From Myxococcota bacterium (GTDB lineage Bacteria; Myxococcota_C; UBA6777), in the NCBI GenBank assembly GCA_023150835.1, contig JAKLKB010000075.1, positions 1 through 32,574 of the forward strand: DNA of 32,574 bases, written 5' to 3'. The notes beneath the pieces are model-generated. The model had not been told where the DNA came from and made no database searches. It saw only the letters and a program-made list of their open reading frames with translations. Each line of letters starts with the position of its first letter. Position 1 is the stretch's first letter. This document shows positions 7,968-15,991 of this stretch, piece after piece. Made by a program: the position numbers and the translations under genes.

Positions 7968-8091
7968 TCCGATGCTTCGAGAGAAGTGTGATCGAAGGGT
8001 GGGTACGATCCGCTGTAGATGCCCTGTTGTTGGGCAGCCACAGGAGACTGCCCCTACATTTGGGCGCACATCTTGGGTGGATTTCGTATCA
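7965..8091 (-). mobile_element. TIR element copy 2 (inverted), starting in the ccmA-like stop codon
   Basis: Read on the plus strand this is the reverse complement of the consensus: TAATCCGAT, GTGTGATCGAA, TGGGCAGCCACAGG, TGCCCCTACA, ending GGATTTCGTATCA. The first TAA doubles as the stop of the upstream ABC gene. It is more diverged than the copies at 25 kb. Confidence 0.7.
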
Positions 8092-8186
8092 TCCGCCATT
8101 TGTGTTGATGGGTGACGAAGAGCTTGTATCATCCGCCATTTGTGTTGATGGGTGTCGAAGCACTTGTATCATCCGCCGTTTCTGTT
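8086..8186 (+). repeat. 40-bp tandem repeat, about 2.5 units
   Basis: Units start at 8086, 8126 and 8166 with GTATCATCCGCC. The first two are near-identical over 40 bp; the third is truncated. The TTGATGGGTGACGAAG part of each unit resembles the 3' end of the upstream ABC gene (TTGATAGGTGACGAAG, 7941-7956). Confidence 0.85.
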
Positions 8187-8219
8187 ATACCACATAGAAC
8201 AAACAAAAGAGGCCGAACG

Positions 8220-8846
8220 ATGGGCATTTTGACTGGGAATATCTCTTATCGCCGCTATTTTGTGGAAGGCGAACTACCCCCGAAGATGCGCGAAACTTTT
8301 CTTGAGCGCGTGCAGATGTACACGATCCCTGTTCTTGATATCGAAAGTGAAGAGGAACAAGCCCACGGATGGGCCACAACGCAAAGCGTCCTTGATACCG
8401 AGTTCACCTTGGAAAAGCTGTTTTTCAACGAGTATATGTTGTTCACTTTCCGCGTGGATGCGTGGAAACTGCCTACGAGCTTGATCAAAGCCTACGCGAC
8501 CGAAGAAGAGCGCAACTTGATCGCCGAAGAGGGGCGCGATCAACTGACCCGCAAAGAGCGCAAAGCTTTGCGTGAAGAAGTGCGTTTGCGGCTCAAACGC
8601 CAATTACTCCCAACCATCGCGACTTACGATGTCTGTTGGCACCCCGATCAAGGAGTCTTGCGCTTTTGGAATCACTCCAACCGCACCAACGAATTGTTTG
8701 TCGAGCTTTTTGAAAAGACCTTTGGCTTGCATCTGGTGATGCAATCGCCCTACACACTCGCCCAACACGCCGGACTCGAAGACGACGATCTGCAAAAGAT
8801 GATCGCCCTTGAGCCACTGCTGTTTGCACACCACTCCCACGAATAG
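8220..8846 (+). CDS. rdgC: RdgC-like recombination-associated protein, N-terminal part
   Basis: A 208-residue protein whose start MGILTGNISYRRYFVEGELP, GW motif (AHGWATT, ~48), helix-forming KERKALREEVRLRLKRQLLP (~127-146) and following CWHPDQGVLRFWNHSNRTNELFVELFEKTFGL follow the order of the N-terminal two thirds of RdgC. RdgC is a ring-shaped DNA-binding protein that modulates RecA in gammaproteobacteria. The ATG at 8220 is supported by AGAGG about eight bases upstream. Classic RdgC is about 300 residues; this product lacks the C-terminal third, which seems to be the next gene, 11 bases downstream. The two are almost certainly co-transcribed. Family assignment is good; function in this lineage is inferred. 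Confidence 0.82.
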   Translation: MGILTGNISYRRYFVEGELPPKMRETFLERVQMYTIPVLDIESEEEQAHGWATTQSVLDTEFTLEKLFFNEYMLFTFRVDAWKLPTSLIKAYATEEERNLIAEEGRDQLTRKERKALREEVRLRLKRQLLPTIATYDVCWHPDQGVLRFWNHSNRTNELFVELFEKTFGLHLVMQSPYTLAQHAGLEDDDLQKMIALEPLLFAHHSHE

Positions 8847-8857
8847 GAAACGCTCTC

Positions 8858-9388
8858 ATGGATCGCTTGTTGGCTATCGAACAAACCCGCTTTTTGGGCC
8901 GTGAATTCTTGCTTTGGTTGTGGTTTTCTTCCGAAGAACAAAAAAGTATGCTGCGGCTAGAAGATGGCGCAGAGATCGAGCTTTTTTTAGATGATCGCAT
9001 CGTGATGGAACCCGTTCATGGCGAAGGCAACCGCCACCAGTTAAGCGGCCAAGATCCCGCAACTTCGCCCGAAGCGGCTGTTGCGTTGCGGATGAACAAG
9101 ATCCCCTCCGAGGTCAAGATCAAGATCGTCCGTCAAGCCCAAGCATGGGCTTTTTCGTTGCGTGGAGACGATCTACAGATCCGCTCGCTCAAGATCCCCG
9201 ATGTGCTGTCGGATGGTGGCGATGAAAAAGTCGCGGAACGCCTGTTCTTGATGGAAGAAGTCGAGGCGATGCTTGCCGGCCTGTGGACGGCCTTTTTGCG
9301 CGAACGCATCGGCCAAGACTGGTCGATGCGTCTGCTGCGCATCCAAGGCTGGATCGATGAAAAGTTTCACGCCACGCCCTTGTCCTGA
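8858..9388 (+). CDS. RdgC C-terminal-like partner protein
   Basis: A 176-residue soluble protein encoded 11 bases after the RdgC-like gene. It begins MDRLLAIEQTRFLGREFLLWLWF. Its middle (SGQDPATSPEAAVALRMNKIPSEVKIKI, ~62-89, then QAWAFSLRGDDLQIRSLKIP) follows the layout of the C-terminal part of E. coli RdgC, as I recall it, where a QDLTSEEI segment leads into a GKVVTKLAL strand and then a strand ending in RLKF. No stop-codon slip would simply join the two ORFs, and each has its own start, so this looks like a stable split or two-gene arrangement rather than an assembly break. The final helix (VEAMLAGLWTAFLRERIGQDW) could be an interface. The homology is from memory of motifs, not an alignment. 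Confidence 0.7.
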   Translation: MDRLLAIEQTRFLGREFLLWLWFSSEEQKSMLRLEDGAEIELFLDDRIVMEPVHGEGNRHQLSGQDPATSPEAAVALRMNKIPSEVKIKIVRQAQAWAFSLRGDDLQIRSLKIPDVLSDGGDEKVAERLFLMEEVEAMLAGLWTAFLRERIGQDWSMRLLRIQGWIDEKFHATPLS

Positions 9389-9495
9389 GACCCACAGCGG
9401 GGGACTTTCCTTTTCGCTTTGCTGGTAAGGTATGCCGCCTTGATGCCCCTTGCTCTGAGGCCCTTGCTCGGGGGACTTTTCTTTTGCTGTGCGGT
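9377..9495 (+). repeat. Imperfect direct repeat of the gene's last codons (period 70)
   Basis: CCTTGTCCTGAGACCC, then GGGGGACTTTCCTTTTCGCT at 9377-9425 recurs as CCTTGCTCTGAGGCCC, then GGGGGACTTTTCTTTTGCTG at 9447-9495. The first copy contains the last codons and TGA stop of the preceding gene. Confidence 0.75.
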
Positions 9496-9590
9496 GGTCT
9501 ATAAACGCGGCGACTCTCGCGGAGCCTTCGCTATCGAAACGAAAAGTGCGGGGCCTGCCTCCGATATCTCCACGCCGAAAGGAAAGTGCG

Positions 9591-10451
9591 ATGAGTGCGA
9601 TCTTGGATGGAAAAGCGCTTGCACAAAAGCTGCGCCAAGAACTCAAGTCCGAAGTGGATGCTTTGATCGCAAAAGGCTGCGTACCCGGCCTCGACGTGAT
9701 CCTTGTGGGCGATGATCCCGCCTCCGAAGTGTATGTGCGCAACAAGCATCTCGCCTGCGAAAAAGTCGGTATCCGCTCCACCGTCCACAAGCTTCCCGCC
9801 GATACCCCCCAAGCCGATCTGGAAGCCTTGATCCAAACGCTGAATTCGGCTCCAGATGTCCACGGGATCTTGTTGCAACTGCCCTTGCCTCTAGGTTTAG
9901 ACGCCGATCCTGCGCTGCGCATGATCTCCCCCTCCAAAGACGTAGATGGCCTTCACCCCGATAATCTCGGCTTGTTGATGGCAGGACGACCCGGCTTGCG
10001 GCCCTGCACTCCGCTCGGTTGTCTCGCTCTTCTCGATAGCATCCCTTTCGATCTGAAAGGCAAACACGCCGTTGTCTTGGGCCGCAGTATCCTCGTGGGT
10101 AAGCCTGTTGCGCTGCTCTTGCTAGAGCGCCATGCCACCGTCACCCTCTGCCATTCTCGAACTCAAGATCTGCCACAGATCATCCACCAAGCCGATGTCT
10201 TGATCGCTGCGGTTGGAAAACCTCACCTTGTCCAATCAAACTGGCTCAAGTCGGGGGCCATCGTGCTGGATGTCGGAACCAATCGCCTCGAAGATGGCCG
10301 CCTTGTGGGCGATGTCGACTTTCAATCCGCCCAAGAGATCGCTTCGTACATCACTCCTGTTCCCGGTGGTGTCGGACCGATGACGATCACGATGTTGCTT
10401 TTCAATACCGTCCAAGCCGCCAAGACGATCTTCTCTTTGGTGGCTCGTTGA
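9591..10451 (+). CDS. folD: Bifunctional methylenetetrahydrofolate dehydrogenase/cyclohydrolase
   Basis: Cytoplasmic one-carbon enzyme interconverting 5,10-methylene-, methenyl- and 10-formyl-tetrahydrofolate with NADP. The 286-residue length is normal. The ATG at 9591 is preceded by GAAAGGAAAG. Motifs are VGDDPASEVYVRNK (~38-51, with the catalytic Y-x3-K), HGILLQLPLPL (~91-101), the SPSKDVDGLHPDN segment (~114-126), PCTPLG (~140), GRSILVGKPVALLL (~164-177; the usual Asn-Ile after GRS is Ile-Leu) and PVPGGVGPMT (~262-271). Upstream in-frame sequence is the duplicated 3' end of the previous gene and is not part of the protein. It is the last conserved gene of this plus-strand run. Confidence 0.97.
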   Translation: MSAILDGKALAQKLRQELKSEVDALIAKGCVPGLDVILVGDDPASEVYVRNKHLACEKVGIRSTVHKLPADTPQADLEALIQTLNSAPDVHGILLQLPLPLGLDADPALRMISPSKDVDGLHPDNLGLLMAGRPGLRPCTPLGCLALLDSIPFDLKGKHAVVLGRSILVGKPVALLLLERHATVTLCHSRTQDLPQIIHQADVLIAAVGKPHLVQSNWLKSGAIVLDVGTNRLEDGRLVGDVDFQSAQEIASYITPVPGGVGPMTITMLLFNTVQAAKTIFSLVAR

Positions 10452-10528
10452 GCCTCCTCTATCCGCCTTTTCACGCTTTTTGATGACGGGCGGTGATCTC
10501 ACCCCACCCCAAACCAGTAGGTTCGCGT

Positions 10529-12970
10529 ATGCTTTGGCTTCTCATCGCCGCCATCTGCACCGTACTCCTTGTGATGGTGCTTTCTCCTTTCCGACAACCT
10601 TATTCCTTCGATGAATCCGTCTTTGGTGACGCTACACACAAAGAGATCCACGCTCGTCCCGAAGACCCCGACCCTTCCGCCGTTTCCGATGCCGCAGAAT
10701 ATCCCGCAGACCCCACAGTCCCCGCAGCATCGAAAGGCAAATCACAAACCACAACAGAAAAGAAGTCCACCGAAAAAAAGCCCACAGAAAAGAAGTCCGC
10801 TTCGTTGGGCGTGGTCTTTGGGTTGCTTTGGGTGGGGTCTGCGTGGGGTGCTCCTCCGTCTTCTCTTCCTACATCGCACCCCCGCTCGATAAAGCCTCCG
10901 CAGGCAAGACACCTTGCACCCGCTTCTCGTGAGGCTTTGCATGGAAGACGCCTTGCACCCGCTTCTCGCGAGACTTCGCGCACCAACAACACACCCGCAG
11001 CCGAACGGACAGAGAGCATTAAGATCGACGAGCAAGGTCTTTTGCGCCACAACACCCAACGCATCGATCTTGCGAACATGGTGCGCCTTGGCTTTGCATG
11101 GAAACAACAACAGCCCGCCCCGACGCTACGCCTGTTGATCCATCCTCGCGCACCCTACGGCGTGATCCGCACCGTACAAAGTGTGTTGCGTGGAACGGGC
11201 CTCTCCTTTACCGAAGAAACAGACCTTTCTGTCCCTTCCATCAGACAACTTCCCCCCACTCCGATCTCGCCCACAGCATCGGCTGATCCGACGCCTACAG
11301 CAAAGCCACAGCCTTCTCCTGCGCAAGAGGATCCAAGTCAGATCGCATGGCACACCGTTGCTCTTGCGACAGAGGCTGAACTCAAAACCCCCGCCAATCT
11401 GGAGATCCGTGCGCAACTGGTCTCGCCCCAAGGCCAACCCATCCCGTCCCTTGCAACGGGCATTACGCGCTACGTCGGAAAGCGACGCCAACCACTCGCT
11501 CGCCAACGCAGCAACGCCCTCGGATTGGTCCGCTACGCCATCCTCCGCACCCCACAAGATCACCTCCGCATCGCTGTTCTTTCCCCCCAAGGCTATCTCG
11601 AATTCCCCGTCCCGCTCCAAGACGCCGCCCAAGGGATCCTCTACCTTCAAATCCCCATCTCTCTCGCTCCCGCACAAGCCTCTGTTTCCGCAACAAACGC
11701 TGCGCGAATTCCTACGCCCTCGGTATCAAAAACCAAGCAGCCGCCCGCAGCATTATCGACCTCGAAGTCCACAAACGCCCCACCCTCGGCATCGCAGCCC
11801 ACGCAAACTCCCGTATCCTCGACGCAACGCCCGACACAGGCTACCTTGGGGGCGCAACAGCCCACGCAGACACCAACTCCTGCGCGGCCTGTGCCATCCA
11901 ACAATGCAGAACAGGCGCGTTTGGCGCGTATCCGCCCTGCGGAGATGCTTCCGCCTTCTGCCTCCAACGATCCGCTGTGGCAAAGCGTCCCCTTGGGTCG
12001 AGCCGAAGACCTCCCTGCATTCGGCGGGATCGAGTTGCGCGGTCGGATCTTTCTTGCGGATGGAGCGCCCGCTGCCGATATGCCCACAGGCTTGTTGCTG
12101 CGACAAACAGAGCGCCATAAGCCCATCGGGCGTTCGCGCACAGACAAACAAGGCCGCTTTCGTTACCTTGTTTCTCCCGATCGGACGAGGCTTTATGACG
12201 TGGTGGTACTCTACGCGAACCGCCTGCACCTACAGTCTTTGCCGCTACCTGCCGAACCCAAGCCTCTCCCCGATTACGTCTTACGCCTCGATCTTCGGGC
12301 TTTGCACAAGCTGTTTGCAGAAGGTGTGAGCATCGTCGTAGAGCGCCTTTCTTCGGAGGCTTTGCGGGTGACCCAATTTGTTTCGCTGTTGTTTCATCAG
12401 AATGACGCGAACACCAAGGCCGAGATCGTCTTGCCCCTGCCCTCAAACCACGCCAAAGTTGAACTCGACAAACAGATCGCCGCGTTCAAACCCAACGTCT
12501 TGCCTCGTTCGATTCAGTTTACCGCGTCCATGACTCCCGGGCGAAATCGCTTTGCTTACAGTTATTTGCTTCCATTGCAAGATGGGCGCAGCCAGATCGA
12601 TCTGCTTGTCGCTTTCCCAAGCGAACAAGTGGCTCTGTTTTTGGACCCTGCGCTGCGTCTCGATCCGCAACGTGCTTCAAGAACCGTCAAGCTCGGAGAT
12701 CCCGGACAAGAGCGAAACTTCGCGATGTTCCAATTGCCCTCTCTCAACCGACCGGGCCTTGCGCTTGCGCTTTCCATCGCCGATCCCACCTATGTCCCGC
12801 AAAGTCGACTCATGGCTTGGTTGCGCGAATGGAAGCAACAACCCAATAAACGCAACAAACTTCTCGGTCTATCCGTCCTTTTGGTGCTTTCTTTTCTCGG
12901 AGCCTTTTTGCTCCTTGCAAGCCCTTCTCCCCGCCCTACCGAATCCGAACGCAAAACCAAAACCGCGTGA
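10529..12970 (+). CDS. Large membrane/exported protein of unknown function with three hydrophobic segments
   Basis: An 813-residue product from the ATG at 10529; an in-frame GTG at 10493 would add 12 residues, but the TM segment begins right after the ATG. Hydrophobic segments are at ~2-21 (MLWLLIAAICTVLLVMVLSP), ~93-107 (LGVVFGLLWVGSAWG, followed by APP like a signal-peptidase site and preceded by a TEKK repeat) and near the C-terminus (~770-792). Between them are a long Pro/Thr/Ser/Gln-rich region with two beta-rich islands that look like carboxypeptidase-regulatory or Ig-like folds (ELRGRIFLADGAPAADMPTG, ~500-560; also ~285-370). Then comes a beta-rich domain (~600-755). The likely topology is a periplasmic body with a C-terminal anchor. 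A 36-bp direct repeat encodes RHLAPASRE and RRLAPASRE. I do not recognise the family. Confidence 0.82.
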   Translation: MLWLLIAAICTVLLVMVLSPFRQPYSFDESVFGDATHKEIHARPEDPDPSAVSDAAEYPADPTVPAASKGKSQTTTEKKSTEKKPTEKKSASLGVVFGLLWVGSAWGAPPSSLPTSHPRSIKPPQARHLAPASREALHGRRLAPASRETSRTNNTPAAERTESIKIDEQGLLRHNTQRIDLANMVRLGFAWKQQQPAPTLRLLIHPRAPYGVIRTVQSVLRGTGLSFTEETDLSVPSIRQLPPTPISPTASADPTPTAKPQPSPAQEDPSQIAWHTVALATEAELKTPANLEIRAQLVSPQGQPIPSLATGITRYVGKRRQPLARQRSNALGLVRYAILRTPQDHLRIAVLSPQGYLEFPVPLQDAAQGILYLQIPISLAPAQASVSATNAARIPTPSVSKTKQPPAALSTSKSTNAPPSASQPTQTPVSSTQRPTQATLGAQQPTQTPTPARPVPSNNAEQARLARIRPAEMLPPSASNDPLWQSVPLGRAEDLPAFGGIELRGRIFLADGAPAADMPTGLLLRQTERHKPIGRSRTDKQGRFRYLVSPDRTRLYDVVVLYANRLHLQSLPLPAEPKPLPDYVLRLDLRALHKLFAEGVSIVVERLSSEALRVTQFVSLLFHQNDANTKAEIVLPLPSNHAKVELDKQIAAFKPNVLPRSIQFTASMTPGRNRFAYSYLLPLQDGRSQIDLLVAFPSEQVALFLDPALRLDPQRASRTVKLGDPGQERNFAMFQLPSLNRPGLALALSIADPTYVPQSRLMAWLREWKQQPNKRNKLLGLSVLLVLSFLGAFLLLASPSPRPTESERKTKTA

Positions 12971-12978
12971 GCTCTATA

Positions 12979-14079
12979 TCAATCAGCCCCAAGGTCTCGG
13001 GCTGTTGTGTGGTGTCGCATCCAAAGATCCATGATCACCAAAGCGGCCATCGCATCGACGATAGGGACTGCACGAGGCACAACACACGGGTCATGTCGCC
13101 CAGCAGCTTCAAGATCGATCCTTTCTCCTGCTTTGTTGGCGGTCTCTTGGCGCTTTCGGATGGTCGAGACGGGCTTAAAGGCCACGCGAAAATAGAGCAA
13201 CTCGCCTGTGGAGATCCCCCCCAGTGTTCCGCCCGCATGGTTCGTGATGGGGCGGACGGCACCTGTGGCGTCCACCCCAAAAGCGTCGTTGTGTTGGCTG
13301 CCACGCCACGCAACCCCCGCAAAGCCTGAGCCGATCTCGAAGCCTTTGACCGCGTTGATGCTCAACATCGCTTTGCCCAGCTCTGCGGGGAGTTTGTCAA
13401 AGACAGGCTCTCCTAGCCCCGCAGGGACGCCTCGGATCTCCCCTCGTATCACACCCCCGACAGAATCGCCTTCGGACTGGACTTCTTCGATCAACGCGAT
13501 CATCTCTGCGGCCTTCGCTGCGTCAGGGCAACGCACCATATTCGCTTCGATATCTTCGATGAAAAGCTTTCCAAGCGGAAGCTCCGCCACGATCGGGCCG
13601 ACTTGTTGCACGTAACTCACAAAAGACACGCCGCAGCGCTCTCGTAGGTATTTTTGCGCGATCGCTCCCGCAGCCACCCGCGCCAAGGTTTCACGCGCTG
13701 AGGCTCGGCCGCTGCCTCGCCAGTCTCGCAGGCCATACTTTTTCTCGTACGTAAAATCCGCATGGCCCGGGCGATACACCGAAAGCAGCGCGTGATAGTC
13801 CGAAGAACGGGCATCTTTGTTGTGTGCCAGCAACAGGATCGGTGTTCCTGTGGTTTTGCCTTCAAATACACCAGACAATATCTGGATCTGATCTTCTTCT
13901 TTGCGAGGCGTTGTAATCGAGCTTTGACCCGGTCTTCGGCGATCCAAGGCGGGTTGGATATCGGCTTCCGACAAATCCAGTCCCGCAGGGCAACCATCCA
14001 CCACCGCGCCCACGGCTCCACCATGCGACTCGCCAAAGGTGCTCACTCGAAACATTTGACCCCACGTATTTCCCGCCAT
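12979..14079 (-). CDS. aroC: Chorismate synthase
   Basis: Last step of the shikimate pathway: the FMN-dependent anti-1,4-elimination of phosphate from EPSP to give chorismate, in the cytoplasm. The 366-residue length fits the family. Motifs are the N-terminal GNTWGQMFRVSTFGESHG (~3-20), RRRPGQSSITTPRKEED (~47-63), YRPGHADFTYEKKYGLRD (~101-118), GSGRASARET (~121-130), FAGVAWRGSQHNDAF (~253-267) and NHAGGTLGGISTGE (~280-293). The catalytic His residues in ESHG and RPGHAD are present. It is convergent with the preceding unknown gene (8 bases between stops) and has no aro neighbours. Confidence 0.97.
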   Translation of the reverse strand: MAGNTWGQMFRVSTFGESHGGAVGAVVDGCPAGLDLSEADIQPALDRRRPGQSSITTPRKEEDQIQILSGVFEGKTTGTPILLLAHNKDARSSDYHALLSVYRPGHADFTYEKKYGLRDWRGSGRASARETLARVAAGAIAQKYLRERCGVSFVSYVQQVGPIVAELPLGKLFIEDIEANMVRCPDAAKAAEMIALIEEVQSEGDSVGGVIRGEIRGVPAGLGEPVFDKLPAELGKAMLSINAVKGFEIGSGFAGVAWRGSQHNDAFGVDATGAVRPITNHAGGTLGGISTGELLYFRVAFKPVSTIRKRQETANKAGERIDLEAAGRHDPCVVPRAVPIVDAMAALVIMDLWMRHHTTARDLGAD

Positions 14080-14661
14080 CTTGTGCCTCCGTCGGGCTTT
14101 TCTGCTTGCCTACATTTCAACGCTATCGTTTTGTCGCTCACCGTCGACGACAGCCGCTCCTGTGCGCCCTCTGCTTTAACGTTTGTTGCGTTTCTTGCAC
14201 AGTCCCCCTGTTCGGTATCTATCGAAAACTCCGGCACATCGGCGTGTTTTGTCTCCATCAACAGACTGCTTGTGCTGAAGCATACGAAAAATTCTTTGAG
14301 CGTGGAAAAAGGCGGGTGCAGATATCTTGTGAGGGCGAGGTTTGATAGACGAGACAATGGAAGCAAAAGCAACGCAGTCTATTTTGATTTACCTTGCGAA
14401 GAGCAACGTTTTCTCAGTCGAGGTTTCAGACTTCGCCTGACGATTGTCAGTTGCCGAAAGAGCAGCCTAGAGGCGGAGATTTGACGAAAAAAATTTTTCT
14501 TTTGGGGGATTGACTGCGAAGAATGGCTTGACAACAGGCGATACGTGTTATACAAGCCTTTGTGTGGCTGTCAAACTTGTCAGCAAACCTCTCTTCTTCA
14601 ACTAAGAAGAACATTAAACTTGCAAGACCGATCATCTTGCAATGGCTACAAAGGAGTGATT
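14080..14661. other. Non-coding gap upstream of the response regulator
   Basis: These 582 bases lie between two divergent genes and hold no convincing gene; the longest frame on the minus strand has no recognisable features. AT content rises towards 14490-14560, where the promoter-like sequence lies. No tRNA or dispersed-element copy is seen. Confidence 0.5.
14528..14554 (+). promoter_or_regulatory. Possible sigma70-type promoter for the response regulator
   Basis: TTGACA at 14528-14533 is followed after 15 bases by TATACA at 14549-14554, in AT-rich DNA 108 bases upstream of the start codon. The spacer is shorter than the ideal 17, so this is tentative. Confidence 0.35.
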
Positions 14662-15357
14662 ATGTCGGATAAAGCGGCAAAGAAGAAGATTCGCGTGGTA
14701 TTGGTGGACGATCACACGTTGGTGCGGGATGCGTTGATTCGTTTGTTGGAATCGGACAAAGATATCCAAGTGGTTGCAGGCGGTGGAACCGCAGCAGAAG
14801 CACAAAGCTTGGTCGAAAAACACAAGCCCGATGTTTTGATTATGGACATCGAACTCCCTGATCAAAATGGACTTGTGGCTGGCCGCGATCTGTTGCTCGA
14901 AAACCCCAAATTGAATGTGATCTTTTTGACCATGCACCACCACGAAGAATACGCGTTGCGTGGTTTGCGTGCAGGCGCACAAGGTTACTTGCTCAAGACT
15001 TCTTCTCCTCAAGAGTTGATCGAAGCCGTTCGCTCGGTGTCCGTCGGTGGAACCTACATCACCCGCGAGATCATCGATCGCATCGCTCGTCACGTCGCTC
15101 GCAATGGCGGTCAGCACGCGTTCACACAACTTTCCGAGCGTGAATTCCAAGTGCTTCGTGGCTTGGCGATGGGCAAAAGCTGCAAAGAACTTGCAGAAGA
15201 ATTCGCTCTCTCCGTCAAGACCATCTACACCTACCGCACGCGATTGCTCGAAAAATTGGACCTCAAAAACGATATCGATCTGCTCCGCTATGTGTTGCGT
15301 CATAACCTGCTCGCAGGCGAAGACGAGCCCATGCCGCTCAACAACCCCGCCGAGTGA
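14662..15357 (+). CDS. NarL/FixJ-family two-component response regulator
   Basis: A 231-residue cytoplasmic DNA-binding regulator. The ATG at 14662 has a good site (AAGGAGTGATT). The receiver domain covers ~9-130, with the acidic pair in VVLVDDH, phospho-acceptor Asp in VLIMDIELPDQNG (~63), switch Thr in IFLTMHH (~91) and Lys in YLLKTSS (~113). The LuxR-type helix-turn-helix is at ~160-220 (LSEREFQVLRGLAMGKSCKE, then ALSVKTIYTYRTRLLEKL). No histidine kinase is adjacent, so this is an orphan regulator with unknown input. It has its own terminator and appears monocistronic. The C-terminal tail (EDEPMPLNNPAE) is short and acidic. Confidence 0.95.
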   Translation: MSDKAAKKKIRVVLVDDHTLVRDALIRLLESDKDIQVVAGGGTAAEAQSLVEKHKPDVLIMDIELPDQNGLVAGRDLLLENPKLNVIFLTMHHHEEYALRGLRAGAQGYLLKTSSPQELIEAVRSVSVGGTYITREIIDRIARHVARNGGQHAFTQLSEREFQVLRGLAMGKSCKELAEEFALSVKTIYTYRTRLLEKLDLKNDIDLLRYVLRHNLLAGEDEPMPLNNPAE

Positions 15358-15391
15358 TCGTGATCGAAACTTCTCGCTTGTTGTGATAACC

Positions 15392-15429
15392 AAAAAAGGT
15401 GCCCGTCTGAATGGATGTGCGCCTTTTTT
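15392..15429 (+). terminator. Intrinsic terminator of the response regulator gene
   Basis: The stem AAAAAAGGTGC (15392-15402) pairs with GCGCCTTTTTT (15419-15429) around a 16-base loop and is followed by more T residues, 34 bases after the stop codon. Confidence 0.85.
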
Positions 15430-15494
15430 CTTTTTTTGGGGTAGGCGTGACGTGGTTGTGGCTGTTTCTGTCAACGAGTCTTTTCTCTGTTTTT

Positions 15495-15617
15495 GTGGGG
15501 CTTTGCCCCGCGCCCCGCCATAGACTGTCGCCCCTTGACCCCGTTTCGGCGGAGTGAATAGAGATTTTTCAAACCGACGACTGCACCGCTTGAAGCCTTG
15601 CGAACACGGGGGTTTTT
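15495..15617 (-). repeat. Dispersed repeat family 2, copy b (inverted)
   Basis: The reverse complement reads CCGTGTTCG, GCTTCAAGCGG, GTTTGAAAAATC, CGGGGTCAAGGGGCG and GGGGCGCGGGGCAAAGCCCC, the same block order as at 7081 and 18718. The rest of 15618-15917 holds no gene that I can see. Confidence 0.7.
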
Positions 15618-15917
15618 ATCCGTTGTGTATTGGGTGTGTAGTTAAGTTGTCATCAGTGTCATGTTTTCTATCCATGCAACAGGGGTAAAAAGCAAGGGAG
15701 TCTTTTTCGCTCACGTTGCTTCGGGATGGAAAATCAGATCAGACAAAGCGGCACGATCTTTGCCATGTCGCCAATCAACTCACGGAAAGAGCAAAGCACA
15801 AGGAAGTGCTTTGGAAGGCATGGATGCACAACTCGGATCAAGAAGAAAGCGCCGTTAGACGCCCAAGGATAGGGAAGGAAGCGGCAAGGTAGAGCAAAGA
15901 ACCACGGACGGTTCGAC

Positions 15918-15954
15918 AAAAAGGCCCTCTCGGTAGAATCGGGAGGGCCTTTTT
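15918..15954. terminator. Bidirectional intrinsic terminator
   Basis: AAAAAGGCCCTC (15918-15929) is perfectly complementary to GAGGGCCTTTTT (15943-15954), with a 13-base loop and flanking A and T runs on both sides. It can stop the minus-strand surface-protein gene (38 bases away) and any plus-strand transcript arriving from 15.6-15.9 kb. Confidence 0.88.
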
Positions 15955-15991
15955 GCGTTTGTGCGTTAGGTGGTGGAGTGTGGGGGGCGAG

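Noticed and set aside
14043-14372. 109-residue minus-strand frame overlapping aroC's start
   Set aside because: It has no site or motif, and it overlaps aroC in another frame.
15838-15917. SRP (4.5S) RNA suggested by GGAAGGAAGCGGCAAGG
   Set aside because: The conserved GGTCAGG partner strand is absent and no matching hairpin could be drawn.
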